64,000 nt of DNA from Arenibacter algicola. GTDB lineage: Bacteria > Bacteroidota > Bacteroidia > Flavobacteriales > Flavobacteriaceae. The position numbers and the translations under genes are program-made. The notes below the pieces were generated by a model. That model did no database searches. It was not told the origin of the DNA and worked only from the letters and a program-made list of their open reading frames with translations. How positions within the stretch are numbered: position 1 is the first letter of the stretch; every line of letters starts with the position of its first letter. The stretch is taken from contig NZ_JAHKPO010000029.1 of assembly GCF_018860365.1 (NCBI RefSeq), forward strand, positions 106,196-170,195. The letters run 5' to 3'. Below are positions 41,911-51,355 of this stretch, piece after piece.

Positions 41911-44900
41911 TTAGAATGTTACTTTTAGATTAAATCCATAAGTTCCTGTTGAAGGAAGATTAAAGTTATCCAATCCCTGAGCATTTTGATTGGTACTCAT
42001 TGCCAATTCTGGGTCGAAAGGAGCGTCTTTGTAGATATAGAACAAATTGTTTCCAATGAATGACAATGATGCCGCAGATATCGGTAATCCTAATTTTGAC
42101 ACATCAATATTGTAACCCAAAGAAAGTTGGTTAACCCTAATATTGGTACGGTCATAAACATAGGCCTCCCCAACACCGTTTCTATCACCTATGGCCCTAA
42201 ACCAAGTTTCGGAATCCACAGTTGTTATGGCTGCTCCAGAGGTCTGGTCTACACCATTAACAGTAACACCACCAGCATCCCTTGCATCTGCAGTTCTTTG
42301 GGAAACTCCGGCACCGTCCAACATGGATTCGGTTTGACTAAACACATTACCTCCAAATTTACCATTTATTTGCATGCCAAGGGTAAATCTCTTGTAACTA
42401 AAGTTGTTGTTCCAGCCTAGGGTCCAGTCTGGATCCAAATTGCCAACTAGCTCAGTAGTTGGTGTCCTTAAAGGTTTTCCACCATCAAACAAGATTTGTC
42501 CTTGATCGTTCCTTAGGAATTTCAATACATATAGGTCATTGAAGGCTCCACCTTCTACCAATTTGGATTGATAACCTTCTGAAGATCCAAGATTGATTAC
42601 TTTGTCATCATCAGGTCCTATATCGACAATTTTATTGGTGTTATTGGTAAAGTTAAAAGCTGAAACCCACTGAAAATCATCAGTCTGTATTGGAGTAGCG
42701 CTAAGCGTAATTTCCCAACCTTTATTGGTGATCTCCCCAGCGTTGATGAATTTGGTAGTATAACCCCCCTCAGATTCGGACTGTAATAAAGGTACTTGAA
42801 TAAATTGATCTTTACTGGTTAGACTATAATAGGTAATGTCCAATCCCAATCTGTTTTGAAAAAATCTCCAATCAGCACCAAATTCCAAACTGGTAATGAT
42901 TTCAGGTTTCGCATCCAAAAATGGTTTTACCGTATTTCTGTCCACACCACCGTTACTACTAATTGTATTTTGTGGATTGATTCTGTTAAAAGGTACTTCG
43001 TTACCTACTTGGGTATAGGAAGCCCTTAATTTACCGAAACTAACAGCCTCTGGCATAGTGAACATTTCACTAATAATACCGGTTACACCAACAGAAGGAT
43101 AAAAATAGGAGTCATTTCCTGTTAGGGCCAAAGTGGAAGCCCAGTCATTTCTTCCAGAAAGATCCAAGAATAACATTTCCTTATAACCCAACTGTATGTT
43201 GGCAAACGCACCTTGCTTAATAACAGATCCGTCATAGGTTGAACTTACCTGAACGTTAGTCGGAAGGTTTTGAAAAGTGAACTCATTAGGATAAAGTAAT
43301 CCTATGGTACCAGTATTTACGCTTACACCGTCTCCGTAAACCGTTTTCTGATAACTTGCTCCCAATACACCGTTTAAACTGAAGTTTTCACTTAAATCCG
43401 TATCGTAGCTAAGAATAGCATCGGTATAGACCAATTGGTCATCATACTTTCTGTAATCCCAAGCACCTTTTGGGTGTACGTTAGTAGAGTTGGAGGTAGC
43501 AGCGTGCTGTTGTTCAAACTCTTTTACAGCATAATCATAGTTACCCCTAACCTGTAATTTAAGCTTTTCGGTAATATCATATTCAAGACTTAAACTTCCT
43601 ATAACCCTTTTATTTTCATCGGTTTTAGGCTCTTTGTTAATTATCCAATAAGGATTGGATTGATGGTGATCCACAACAAACCAGTTCTGTGTATATAAGT
43701 TTCTGTCAGCGTCGAAAACCTCGTAATTGTCTTTAAAGCTATAAAAATTTCGCTGTCTTGGAAACATATATAACCCTGTTAATGGGTTTAGGTAGTAACC
43801 AGCAGGCAACCTGTTTTTAGTTTCTTCCAAAGCCATAATAACACTGGAAGTAACAGTTACCTTGTCATCGAACATCTTGGTAGATTGCTTAAAGGTAAAG
43901 TTGTTCTTCTGGTATTTATTCTCCGGTGTTATACCAGAGGCAGATATATTACCATAGGAGAAATAGGCTGTAGTCTTATCATTTCCTCCACTAACGGTAA
44001 CTGTGTTGTTGAAGTTATGACCAGTTTGGAAGAATTCTTCTACATAACTGTTTTGATAATCACCTGGGGTTGTAGACCAGCTTTCTTTGGCATTGCCATT
44101 TGCTCCGTATTTAAACTGTAAATCAGGCAGTTCAAGATAGTGTTCAAAAGTATAACCAGAATTTAAGCTAACGGTAGTTTTACCAGACTTACCTGCCTTG
44201 GTGGTAATTACAACCACCCCGTTGGCACCTTGACTACCATAAAGCACGGCAGCGTTGGAACCTTTAAGAATACTGATACTCTCAATATCGTCCGGGTTAA
44301 TAGCTGAAAGACCGTCACCGGCATCAACTCCTCCCCACATTCCTGGTTGGCCACCTTTGTTGTTGGCCATAGGAATACCATCAATTACAAATAATGGTGA
44401 GCTATCACCACTCAAGGATTTGTTACCCCTAAGAACGATCTTGGTAGATCCACCGGCACCAGAACTACTTTTCTTAATTTCAACACCAGCAGCCTTACCG
44501 GATATACTGTTCATGAAATTAGGATCCCTAGTCGCCGTCAACTCATCTGCCCGCACGGTCTGCTGTGCATAGGTTAGAGTTTTTTCTTCCCTCTTAATAC
44601 CCAATGCAGTAACAACAACTTCCCCGAGTTGTTCTGCATCTTCTTGCATAGATACATTGTAAGTATTAGATGCACCTACGGTTATCGATTGGGATTTCAT
44701 TCCAAGAAATGAAAATACCAATACGTTTCCGCTTTCTGACTCAATGGAATAATTTCCATCAAAATCCGTCTGTGATCCAGTTGTGGTTCCTTGAACAAGT
44801 ACGTTTACACCTGGTAGTGGAGAACCATCCGTAGCATCGGTGACCGTACCAGTCACCGTTTTGCTTTGCGCCAGTAACGGATAGGTTCCGAACACTAGTA

Positions 44901-44928
44901 CAAAAAATAATAGCAATTTTTTGACCAT
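41911..44928 (-). CDS. SusC/RagA TonB-dependent outer-membrane transporter
   Basis: A 1005-residue TonB-linked porin. Signal peptide to about LLAQ (residue 21), then a carboxypeptidase-D-like beta domain (GTVTDATDGSPLPGVNV), the plug starting at EVVVTALGIKREEK with RGNKSLSGDSSPLFVIDGIP, then a 22-stranded barrel ending in the aromatic FNLKVTF typical of outer-membrane assembly. No STN signalling domain is present. It is the first gene of the susCD unit, downstream of a LacI-type operator at 45024-45045. Confidence 0.96.
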   Translation of the reverse strand: MVKKLLLFFVLVFGTYPLLAQSKTVTGTVTDATDGSPLPGVNVLVQGTTTGSQTDFDGNYSIESESGNVLVFSFLGMKSQSITVGASNTYNVSMQEDAEQLGEVVVTALGIKREEKTLTYAQQTVRADELTATRDPNFMNSISGKAAGVEIKKSSSGAGGSTKIVLRGNKSLSGDSSPLFVIDGIPMANNKGGQPGMWGGVDAGDGLSAINPDDIESISILKGSNAAVLYGSQGANGVVVITTKAGKSGKTTVSLNSGYTFEHYLELPDLQFKYGANGNAKESWSTTPGDYQNSYVEEFFQTGHNFNNTVTVSGGNDKTTAYFSYGNISASGITPENKYQKNNFTFKQSTKMFDDKVTVTSSVIMALEETKNRLPAGYYLNPLTGLYMFPRQRNFYSFKDNYEVFDADRNLYTQNWFVVDHHQSNPYWIINKEPKTDENKRVIGSLSLEYDITEKLKLQVRGNYDYAVKEFEQQHAATSNSTNVHPKGAWDYRKYDDQLVYTDAILSYDTDLSENFSLNGVLGASYQKTVYGDGVSVNTGTIGLLYPNEFTFQNLPTNVQVSSTYDGSVIKQGAFANIQLGYKEMLFLDLSGRNDWASTLALTGNDSYFYPSVGVTGIISEMFTMPEAVSFGKLRASYTQVGNEVPFNRINPQNTISSNGGVDRNTVKPFLDAKPEIITSLEFGADWRFFQNRLGLDITYYSLTSKDQFIQVPLLQSESEGGYTTKFINAGEITNKGWEITLSATPIQTDDFQWVSAFNFTNNTNKIVDIGPDDDKVINLGSSEGYQSKLVEGGAFNDLYVLKFLRNDQGQILFDGGKPLRTPTTELVGNLDPDWTLGWNNNFSYKRFTLGMQINGKFGGNVFSQTESMLDGAGVSQRTADARDAGGVTVNGVDQTSGAAITTVDSETWFRAIGDRNGVGEAYVYDRTNIRVNQLSLGYNIDVSKLGLPISAASLSFIGNNLFYIYKDAPFDPELAMSTNQNAQGLDNFNLPSTGTYGFNLKVTF

Positions 44929-45023
44929 AATAAAATTGTTTGAGTTAATAATTTAGTTGTTTGTTAATATTAAGTTAAGAGTGAAATTAATCTTTTTTTT
45001 TTATAAAACAAATAGTAAAGGTG

Positions 45024-45045
45024 TTAATGTGTTCGAGCACATTAA
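45024..45045. promoter_or_regulatory. LacI-family operator upstream of susC
   Basis: A 22-bp near-palindrome, TTAATGTGTTCGAGCACATTAA, symmetric at 20 of 22 positions around a central TCGA; only positions 9 and 14 break the symmetry. It lies between the LacI-family gene and susC, 96 bases before the susC ATG, and has the length and central-CG form of LacI-family sites. A possible -7 region (TACTATTTG, 45019-45011, one base longer than TAnnTTTG) lies just downstream, so the site would overlap the -33 region. Confidence 0.75.
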
Positions 45046-45103
45046 ATAAAACCTTATTTTTTCTAAGGCTAGTGCCGAATAATAATCGGTTTAAACAAGC
45101 TAA

Positions 45104-46144
45104 TTAAATATAATAATGTGCGTTTTCTGTGGTAATAATATCTATAGGTAATAATTCCCGTGGGGGTAAGGGCTTTCCGAAAAGGAAATGTTCAGCTAAG
45201 TAATTAACACTCAGAAAAGCCTGTCTTTTTGGTTTCTGGTGAATTAAGAATTTTATGGCCCCTTGTTTAAGATACTTTATATTAGGCTTTAATAAATCAT
45301 ACCCTATAATTTTCCCATCCTTTTTTCCTAGACTTTCAAAAGCTTCTACCAACATATATGCTTTTGAATTGGTTACAAAAAAGGCACTTATATTGGGATT
45401 GCTTTTTATAAATTGGGATACCTCCAGATTAAAACTGGTTCTATCGGCAGAATTAAACGTTTTGGATACAATAACGTGATTGCTGCCCTGCTTTTCTGTA
45501 AAAAACTCTATAAACCCATTTTCCTTTGATTGCATATGGGGTTCTTTGTTTATATGAATGATAGCTATACCATCATTCTTTTCAATTATTTTCTCCATTA
45601 AACTTGCAGCAACCCTGCCACTTTGTTTAAGATCCTGACCTATAAAAATTTGCTCCTTAAAAGTGTTCATATGGTTGTTGAACAACACAACCGGAATCTT
45701 GGCTCCACAGCATTGTCCCAAAACCACTTGGGACTCATTTTCAAAAATGGGAGCCATTAAAAGAACATCGGGCTGGGATAGAATAGCTTCCCTTGATTGG
45801 TCCATAAAGGAGGTTCTATCTGTAGGGTCGTAAAAATATTTACTTATTAGTATTCCAAAAGGGGTAAATTGATCTGCGGCCTCTACAACTCCTTCATACG
45901 CAGGAATCCAATAGGGATCCTTTTCCGGGTCTGGAAGCAAAACATGTATACTATAGGTCTTATTTTTTTTAAGGTTCCTGGCAATGGGATTGGGCCTGTA
46001 GTCTATTTCCTTAAGTACTTTGTCCACCTTCTCGAAAGCATCTTTGGAAACCTTGCCACGTTTATGTAATACCCTATCTACTGTTCCCTTGGAAACACCT
46101 GCCATTTGGGCAATGTCCTTTATAGTATATTTCTCCTTAATCAT
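45104..46144 (-). CDS. LacI-family transcription regulator
   Basis: A 346-residue regulator. The N-terminal HTH reads TIKDIAQMAGVSKGTVDRVL (7-26), with the hinge helix segment FEKVDKVLKEIDYRPNPIA behind it. The rest is a periplasmic-binding-protein-type ligand domain (SIHVLLPDPEKDPYW at 49-63, then FGILIS, ENESQVVLGQ and YDLLKPNIKYLKQGA). The fold is of the group that senses sugars or related small molecules. It most likely binds the palindrome at 45024-45045 in front of susC. Ligand unknown. It lies 237 bases downstream of the symporter and has its own upstream inverted repeat. Confidence 0.9.
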   Translation of the reverse strand: MIKEKYTIKDIAQMAGVSKGTVDRVLHKRGKVSKDAFEKVDKVLKEIDYRPNPIARNLKKNKTYSIHVLLPDPEKDPYWIPAYEGVVEAADQFTPFGILISKYFYDPTDRTSFMDQSREAILSQPDVLLMAPIFENESQVVLGQCCGAKIPVVLFNNHMNTFKEQIFIGQDLKQSGRVAASLMEKIIEKNDGIAIIHINKEPHMQSKENGFIEFFTEKQGSNHVIVSKTFNSADRTSFNLEVSQFIKSNPNISAFFVTNSKAYMLVEAFESLGKKDGKIIGYDLLKPNIKYLKQGAIKFLIHQKPKRQAFLSVNYLAEHFLFGKPLPPRELLPIDIITTENAHYYI

Positions 46145-46339
46145 TATAGTAGTTGATGCGGGAACAGGGTTTTATTTTTGGCATATAAAGAAACTCTTAA
46201 CAGTTTGCTAACATTAAATATAGAAATAATCCCAAGAAATTACTTAAAATTTTCGAGGACTTGATCAATTTTCAGTATATCTATGCTATCAAACCTACTT
46301 GTATCCAAGTAAAAATGGATCTTTAATAGTTTAATTGTG

Positions 46340-46362
46340 GGTATACGTCCAATACGAATACC
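46340..46362. promoter_or_regulatory. Inverted repeat upstream of the LacI-family gene
   Basis: GGTATACGT (46340-46348), 5 bases, ACGAATACC (46354-46362): 9-bp arms with one mismatch, in the gap before the regulator gene. It differs from the susC operator, so it may serve another regulator, or be chance. Confidence 0.3.
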
Positions 46363-46381
46363 ATTAAAATGATGGGAAATA

Positions 46382-48088
46382 TTACGCTTCTATTGGTGGA
46401 TTTTTAAGAAGACGATCAAAACCTTCCAATATGGTCGCCAATACTATTATTAAGCAGCATCCGAAGGCATTTAACCATAAATAGGACATCCAATCGTAAC
46501 TCCAGCCAATTATTACGATACATTGTGTTATTAAGGCCGCCACAAAAACGGCATTGCCCTTAATGAATTTAAGAAAGAAGGCGATCAGAAAAATACCTAG
46601 AACGTTTCCATAGAATATGGACCCTATAATATTGACTAATTGAATGAGGTTATCAAACAAGTTGGCCACACAAGCAATTGCAATAGCTATAACTCCCCAC
46701 ATAAGGGTAAATAACTTTGAAACCTTCACATAATGGGCCTGTGTAAATTCACCTTTCTTATTTCTTTTATATAAATCCAAAGATGTAACGGTTCCCAAAG
46801 CATTTAATTCAGAGGCGGTTGAGGACATTGCAGCCGAAAGAATCACGGCCAATAAAAGTCCTATAAGTCCTTTAGGAAGAAAATTTAAAATAAAATGAAT
46901 AAACACATAATCCTTGTCATTGGTCTCTACACTATCATCGGCCATAGAGATTAATGCTTGGGCTGCCTTTCTATTTTCCTTGTCCTTATTGTTTATACTC
47001 ACAATGTTTTGTTTGGCAACTTCAATGGCATCGTACTCCTTAAGATCAAGGGCTCCTGAGAATTTATTTTGGGCCATTCTTTTTTCGCTCTCCAATAACA
47101 AATGTTCTTCTTCCAATATTTTATAGTCCTCCGAATAGGAAGATTCCATTATGGCATTGGTAGCAGCTGGATTGAAGTTTAAAGGAGAATGGTTGAATTG
47201 AAAAAATATAAATACCATTACACCTACCAATAGGATAAAGAATTGCATAGGTATTTTTAGCAATCCATTGAAAATTAGTCCAAGTTGACTTTCCCGTACT
47301 GTTTTACCTGAAAGATACCTTTGCACCTGACTTTGGTCCGTTCCAAAATAGGCCAAGGCAAGAAAAAGACCACCTGTAATTCCACTCCAAAACGTGTACC
47401 TACTTGTGGTATTGACACTAAAGTCCAAAATATTCAATTTATCGCTGGCCCCCGCAATCTTCAAAGCCTTACTAAATGTAATGTCCTCCGGTAAATAACC
47501 AAGTATAAAAAAGAATGCGATAAACATCCCTGTCATTATAATGAACATTTGTTGTTTATGTGTAACACTTACAGCTCTGGTTCCGCCCGAAACGGTATAA
47601 ATTATAACAAGAATACCTATTAAAATATTTAGGGTTCTTAAGTCCCAGCCAAGGACGGCGGAAAGAATAATTGAAGGTGCAAAAATGGTAATACCGGCAG
47701 CAAGGCCACGTTGAATTAAAAATAATAATGCCGCCAAGGTCCTTGTTTTTAAATCAAAGCGGTTTTCCAAAAATTCATAGGCGGTATATACATTGAGCCG
47801 ATGATAAATAGGAACAAAAACAATACATATGATAATCATGGCCAACGGCAGACCAAAATAAAACTGAACAAACCCCATTCCATCATGAAAGGCCTGCCCT
47901 GGAGTAGACAAAAATGTTATGGCACTGGCCTGTGTCGCCATTACGGAAAGACCTATGGTCCACCATTTGGCATCGTGACCGCCAAGTACATAATCCGTTA
48001 CATTCTGGCTTCCTTTTGTTTTCCAGACACCATATCCAACAATAAAAATAAGGGTTCCGACAAGTATGATCCAATCTATTGCAGCCAT
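46382..48088 (-). CDS. Sodium:solute symporter
   Basis: A 568-residue inner-membrane transporter of the SSS family, expected to have 13 helices: it starts MAAIDWIILVGTLIFIVGYG, with the GGHDAKWWTIGLSVMATQASAITFLSTP (about 37-64) sodium-site region. A hydrophilic insert of about 70 residues (near 325-395, rich in E, K and N) lies in a loop, longer than usual. Substrate unknown; in this locus it would import the monomer produced outside or in the periplasm. A 33-residue membrane peptide gene ends one base before its start, and the PIG-L gene lies upstream, all in one likely transcript. Confidence 0.93.
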   Translation of the reverse strand: MAAIDWIILVGTLIFIVGYGVWKTKGSQNVTDYVLGGHDAKWWTIGLSVMATQASAITFLSTPGQAFHDGMGFVQFYFGLPLAMIIICIVFVPIYHRLNVYTAYEFLENRFDLKTRTLAALLFLIQRGLAAGITIFAPSIILSAVLGWDLRTLNILIGILVIIYTVSGGTRAVSVTHKQQMFIIMTGMFIAFFFILGYLPEDITFSKALKIAGASDKLNILDFSVNTTSRYTFWSGITGGLFLALAYFGTDQSQVQRYLSGKTVRESQLGLIFNGLLKIPMQFFILLVGVMVFIFFQFNHSPLNFNPAATNAIMESSYSEDYKILEEEHLLLESEKRMAQNKFSGALDLKEYDAIEVAKQNIVSINNKDKENRKAAQALISMADDSVETNDKDYVFIHFILNFLPKGLIGLLLAVILSAAMSSTASELNALGTVTSLDLYKRNKKGEFTQAHYVKVSKLFTLMWGVIAIAIACVANLFDNLIQLVNIIGSIFYGNVLGIFLIAFFLKFIKGNAVFVAALITQCIVIIGWSYDWMSYLWLNAFGCCLIIVLATILEGFDRLLKNPPIEA

Positions 48089-48089
48089 T

Positions 48090-48191
48090 TTATCGGTTTC
48101 CAGTCATTATTAAATAAAAAACAATAATATAGAGGATATTGAGCACCAATACCAAGGTATACTCTTTTTTCCAATCAAATTTTTCGAACAT
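48090..48191 (-). CDS. 33-residue membrane peptide coupled to the symporter
   Basis: A short gene that reads MFEKFDWKKEYTLVLVLNIL and on to the end MTGNR: a charged, aromatic N-terminus (FEKFDWKKEY), one membrane helix of about 18 residues (TLVLVLNILYIIVFYLIM) and a short basic tail. Its TAA ends one base before the symporter ATG, so the two are probably coupled in translation. Small helper subunits of SSS carriers are known (for example YhdT with PanF, YjcH with ActP), although those are longer. It starts 22 bases after the PIG-L stop. Function inferred from position only; the coding character (clean amphipathic N-terminus plus helix) and tight spacing support it as real. Confidence 0.75.
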   Translation of the reverse strand: MFEKFDWKKEYTLVLVLNILYIIVFYLIMTGNR

Positions 48192-48213
48192 AATGATTCT
48201 TGTTAGATACTGC

Positions 48214-50724
48214 TTATTTTTGGGTCTCTTGTTTCAAGGAAAGTAGGTTGGCGAACAGCCTATAAGCCCCGGTTACACCCGCTGGCAACTCCCTGAAAAA
48301 ACTTAAACCCGTATAAATATAGTTCCCCTTACCGTAAGGTGCAACTAATAGACTACCAGATAAAGCTGGTTCCCCTTCATCGTTCATTGAAAGTATAGGA
48401 GTAAACTCCTTGGACCATTCATCTGGGAAATACAGACCACGTTCCTGTACCCAGCCATTAAAATCGTTTTGGGTTATTTTATTTGGATAGTTGACAAGGG
48501 CATGTGTTTTGGCCAGTATGTTTACCTTGGAGGTTTCATCCGTAACCCTATCACGGGAAATGGATAAGGGGTAGGGGGCAAGGTTATCCATGTCCAATCC
48601 ATTTCTGCCAGCTGTGTTATACTGAACAATTAGGTTGCCACCTTCCTTTACATAATCCAATAAATAACGTTGTTTAAATTTTAATTCATCCACCACATTG
48701 TATGCCCTTATACCAACAACAATTGCATCAAATTTGGCCAAGGATCCGGCCTGTATGGTAGTAGGGTCTATTTTGTCTACCTTATACCCAATTTGTTTAA
48801 GACTTTCGGGTATTTCATCGCCAGCCCCGTTTATATATCCTATATTTTCTCCATTCTTATTAATGTTCAATCGAACCACTTTGGTTTCGGAAGGCATCAA
48901 CACAGATTGCTTGGGAATATGGTCATAGGATATTTCTATCAATTCTTTGGATATTTCCTTGCCATCCACTTTAATTATAGGAGAAATATAATTTTCATCC
49001 TCTGTGGAGGGTGGAGTAAGAAGAAAATTCAATATTCGTTGGTCTCCCTTTTTTGCTATTTCAAAAGGTTTTATTTCTTGATCAACTTTCCAACCTTTTC
49101 CAAAGCACAGCTGTAATTCCCCCTTTACATTGTCCTTAAGTGCTTTTATGGTAACAGGAATTTCCTTAGGTTCGGAATTGGCAAAAATGATTACCTTATC
49201 CTTAAAACTTGCCGTTGCCTCCGGTAATATTTCAAAGGGTTGATATATTTCCCCTTTTTCCGGTTTGGAGTATCTGTATACAATTGGCTTTTTAATATTT
49301 ATGGTAAATCCGTTGAATTCCATTTCAAAATTTAACTCAAAGGCATTGGGAGTTTCCGGTTTTCCAATTAGATTTTGGTCCTTTACCGTATACATTCCAG
49401 TAGTTCCTTTATTGTTCAACCAATAGGGACTTGTGTAGTCCTTATTGTTCGGAACATTTATATTTATTTGGAACAACTCTTTCTTATTTTCTTTAAGGGC
49501 TAATTTTTTATTTATAAGATTATCTGTGCTAGTGGAAACAGATATAAGATTAATATCGGCATTGCTTCTATTCAATGCTTCAATATCAATGGCGATATTA
49601 CTTCCGGGATATGTGTTGGATTCTGCTGCAGTTGCTTCCAAATACAGTCCACAAACAGATTGGATAATGTCTTCCAACTCCTGTTTCTTGATTTTTTTCC
49701 AATGCTCGTCCTTTATTTGTAAGATAGCCTTATATCCTTCAATAAGCTGTGGCAGATGTTTTGACGGTTGGGCAAAATCAAAATTACTTTCAATTTCATA
49801 TAAAATCTTCCCAACAGCTTCCCCACCTTCAACGCGCGACCATGTCGTATTTATTCCGTCGAAAATATCGGATTTATTATTTGGGAGGACGCCCTTCAAA
49901 AGTTCTATATACTCATTCTCACTACCTCGCGTTGCCAATCTTCCAAAACCTTGGCACAAATGCTGGCTACTGGCAAGTGATGCTATTTCGTTGTTGGATA
50001 CCCCCCTTAACGGATAGTAGACCCCAACATCCAGATCGATCATTTTGGATTTGTCCGCTTTTTGAAATTTGTCCTCGCTGCCATAAAACCACCAGGAGGT
50101 ATTAAAAAAAAGTCGTTTTGGTTGCCAAACGTCTGTGCTTTTTAATTGTTCCGGATACATATTTGGATTGTTGGCCAAATCGAAAGCCTCAAAGCTAAGC
50201 ATGGCCGAAGAGGTGTGATGGCCATGGGTAGAACCCGGAGATCTATGGTCAAATCTATTGATCACAACATCCGGTTTAAAATTGCGTATAATCCAGATGA
50301 CATCACTTAACACAGCCTCCTTGTTCCAGATTTTAAGTGTTTCATTCGGGTGCTTGGAGTAACCAAAATCATTCGCCCGAGTAAAAAATTGTTCTCCGCC
50401 ATCAATACGCCTAGCAGCCAACAATTCTTGTGTTCTTAAAACCCCCAACAACTCCCTTAGTTCGGAACCAATTAAATTTTGTCCACCATCCCCTCGGGTT
50501 AGCGATAAGTAAGCAGTTTTAGCCTTTACTTCATTGGAAAGGTAGGAAATTAGCCGTGTATTTTCATCATCGGGATGTGCAGCAATGTAAAGGGCCGAAC
50601 CCAAAAAATTTAATTTTTGAATGGAATGAAATATGTCCGAAGAAGTATTTTTTTTAGGTGCTTGAGCGTCAATAAGTTGACATGAGAGTAGTATCCCAAA
50701 AAAGAATACCCAAGGAAGGCGCAT
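48214..50724 (-). CDS. Exported PIG-L family deacetylase
   Basis: An 836-residue exported protein: signal peptide to about IDAQ (residue 21), then a PIG-L/LmbE zinc deacetylase domain (about 35-300) with AHPDDE (49-54) and GHH (168-170) giving the His-Asp-Asp and His zinc/catalytic set. The remainder includes beta-sandwich regions and a C-terminal amidotransferase-like domain (near 650-830, VVGIRAYNVVDELKFK, then EGGNLIVQYNT). PIG-L enzymes remove acetyl groups from N-acetylglucosamine-type substrates. A TATATTTG box (50756-50749 on the minus strand) lies 25 bases before the ATG. It opens the transcript that carries the micropeptide and the symporter. Confidence 0.9.
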   Translation of the reverse strand: MRLPWVFFFGILLSCQLIDAQAPKKNTSSDIFHSIQKLNFLGSALYIAAHPDDENTRLISYLSNEVKAKTAYLSLTRGDGGQNLIGSELRELLGVLRTQELLAARRIDGGEQFFTRANDFGYSKHPNETLKIWNKEAVLSDVIWIIRNFKPDVVINRFDHRSPGSTHGHHTSSAMLSFEAFDLANNPNMYPEQLKSTDVWQPKRLFFNTSWWFYGSEDKFQKADKSKMIDLDVGVYYPLRGVSNNEIASLASSQHLCQGFGRLATRGSENEYIELLKGVLPNNKSDIFDGINTTWSRVEGGEAVGKILYEIESNFDFAQPSKHLPQLIEGYKAILQIKDEHWKKIKKQELEDIIQSVCGLYLEATAAESNTYPGSNIAIDIEALNRSNADINLISVSTSTDNLINKKLALKENKKELFQININVPNNKDYTSPYWLNNKGTTGMYTVKDQNLIGKPETPNAFELNFEMEFNGFTINIKKPIVYRYSKPEKGEIYQPFEILPEATASFKDKVIIFANSEPKEIPVTIKALKDNVKGELQLCFGKGWKVDQEIKPFEIAKKGDQRILNFLLTPPSTEDENYISPIIKVDGKEISKELIEISYDHIPKQSVLMPSETKVVRLNINKNGENIGYINGAGDEIPESLKQIGYKVDKIDPTTIQAGSLAKFDAIVVGIRAYNVVDELKFKQRYLLDYVKEGGNLIVQYNTAGRNGLDMDNLAPYPLSISRDRVTDETSKVNILAKTHALVNYPNKITQNDFNGWVQERGLYFPDEWSKEFTPILSMNDEGEPALSGSLLVAPYGKGNYIYTGLSFFRELPAGVTGAYRLFANLLSLKQETQK

Positions 50725-50802
50725 ATAATATATGTTTTAGTTGGTTCCCAAATATAAAAATATAAAATCCGAAGCCGTAATATTTACAACTACTTTAACA
50801 CC

Positions 50803-51351
50803 TTAAAGAACCTCGCTGCTTTCCAAGGAATCTTCATAGGTTTGTGCCAAGGCTATTGCCTTCTGAAGCATCATGTTATTGGGGTAGGTAAATAATTCTC
50901 CATTTTGCCTTCTAAGATGAATATGAAAGGCCCTTATATCCTCAATTAGATATACTTCATTGGGCAATTCAATTTCCTTATCCATTATTTTAATCTTATC
51001 ACCTATTTTAAATGGAAATGAGAAAAATAGAATAACCCCGGCAGTAACATTGCTCAATATGGACCATTGGGCAAAAAGGGCCACTCCTATAACAGCAAAA
51101 ACCGAGGAAAATACCAGGCCGATATCCTTCATTTCTACCCCCCAAATCAGAATCAAAGCAACTATTCCAAAAGTCGTAAGGCCAACAGTGGAATATTTAA
51201 CGATCAAGCGCGTACGAACCTCATTAATATCGCTTATTTTACCAACTTTTTGTATTGCTTTAGTACCTAAATACTTTAATATTAAAAGGACCAATAAGCA
51301 TATACCCGTGCCTAATAGTTCATTTTTGTACTCCAAAAATAATGTTTCCAT
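50803..51351 (-). CDS. Small MscS-type mechanosensitive channel
   Basis: A 182-residue channel protein: three membrane helices (about 12-30, 50-72 and 78-102), the last being the pore helix (VIGVALFAQWSILSNVTAGVIL), followed by the start of the beta domain (FPFKIGDKIKI). It ends soon after the beta domain, so it is a short MscS type without the large C-terminal vestibule. It opens on membrane tension to release solutes. The upstream lipoprotein gene stops four bases before its start. Confidence 0.9.
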   Translation of the reverse strand: METLFLEYKNELLGTGICLLVLLILKYLGTKAIQKVGKISDINEVRTRLIVKYSTVGLTTFGIVALILIWGVEMKDIGLVFSSVFAVIGVALFAQWSILSNVTAGVILFFSFPFKIGDKIKIMDKEIELPNEVYLIEDIRAFHIHLRRQNGELFTYPNNMMLQKAIALAQTYEDSLESSEVL

Positions 51352-51355
51352 AAAA

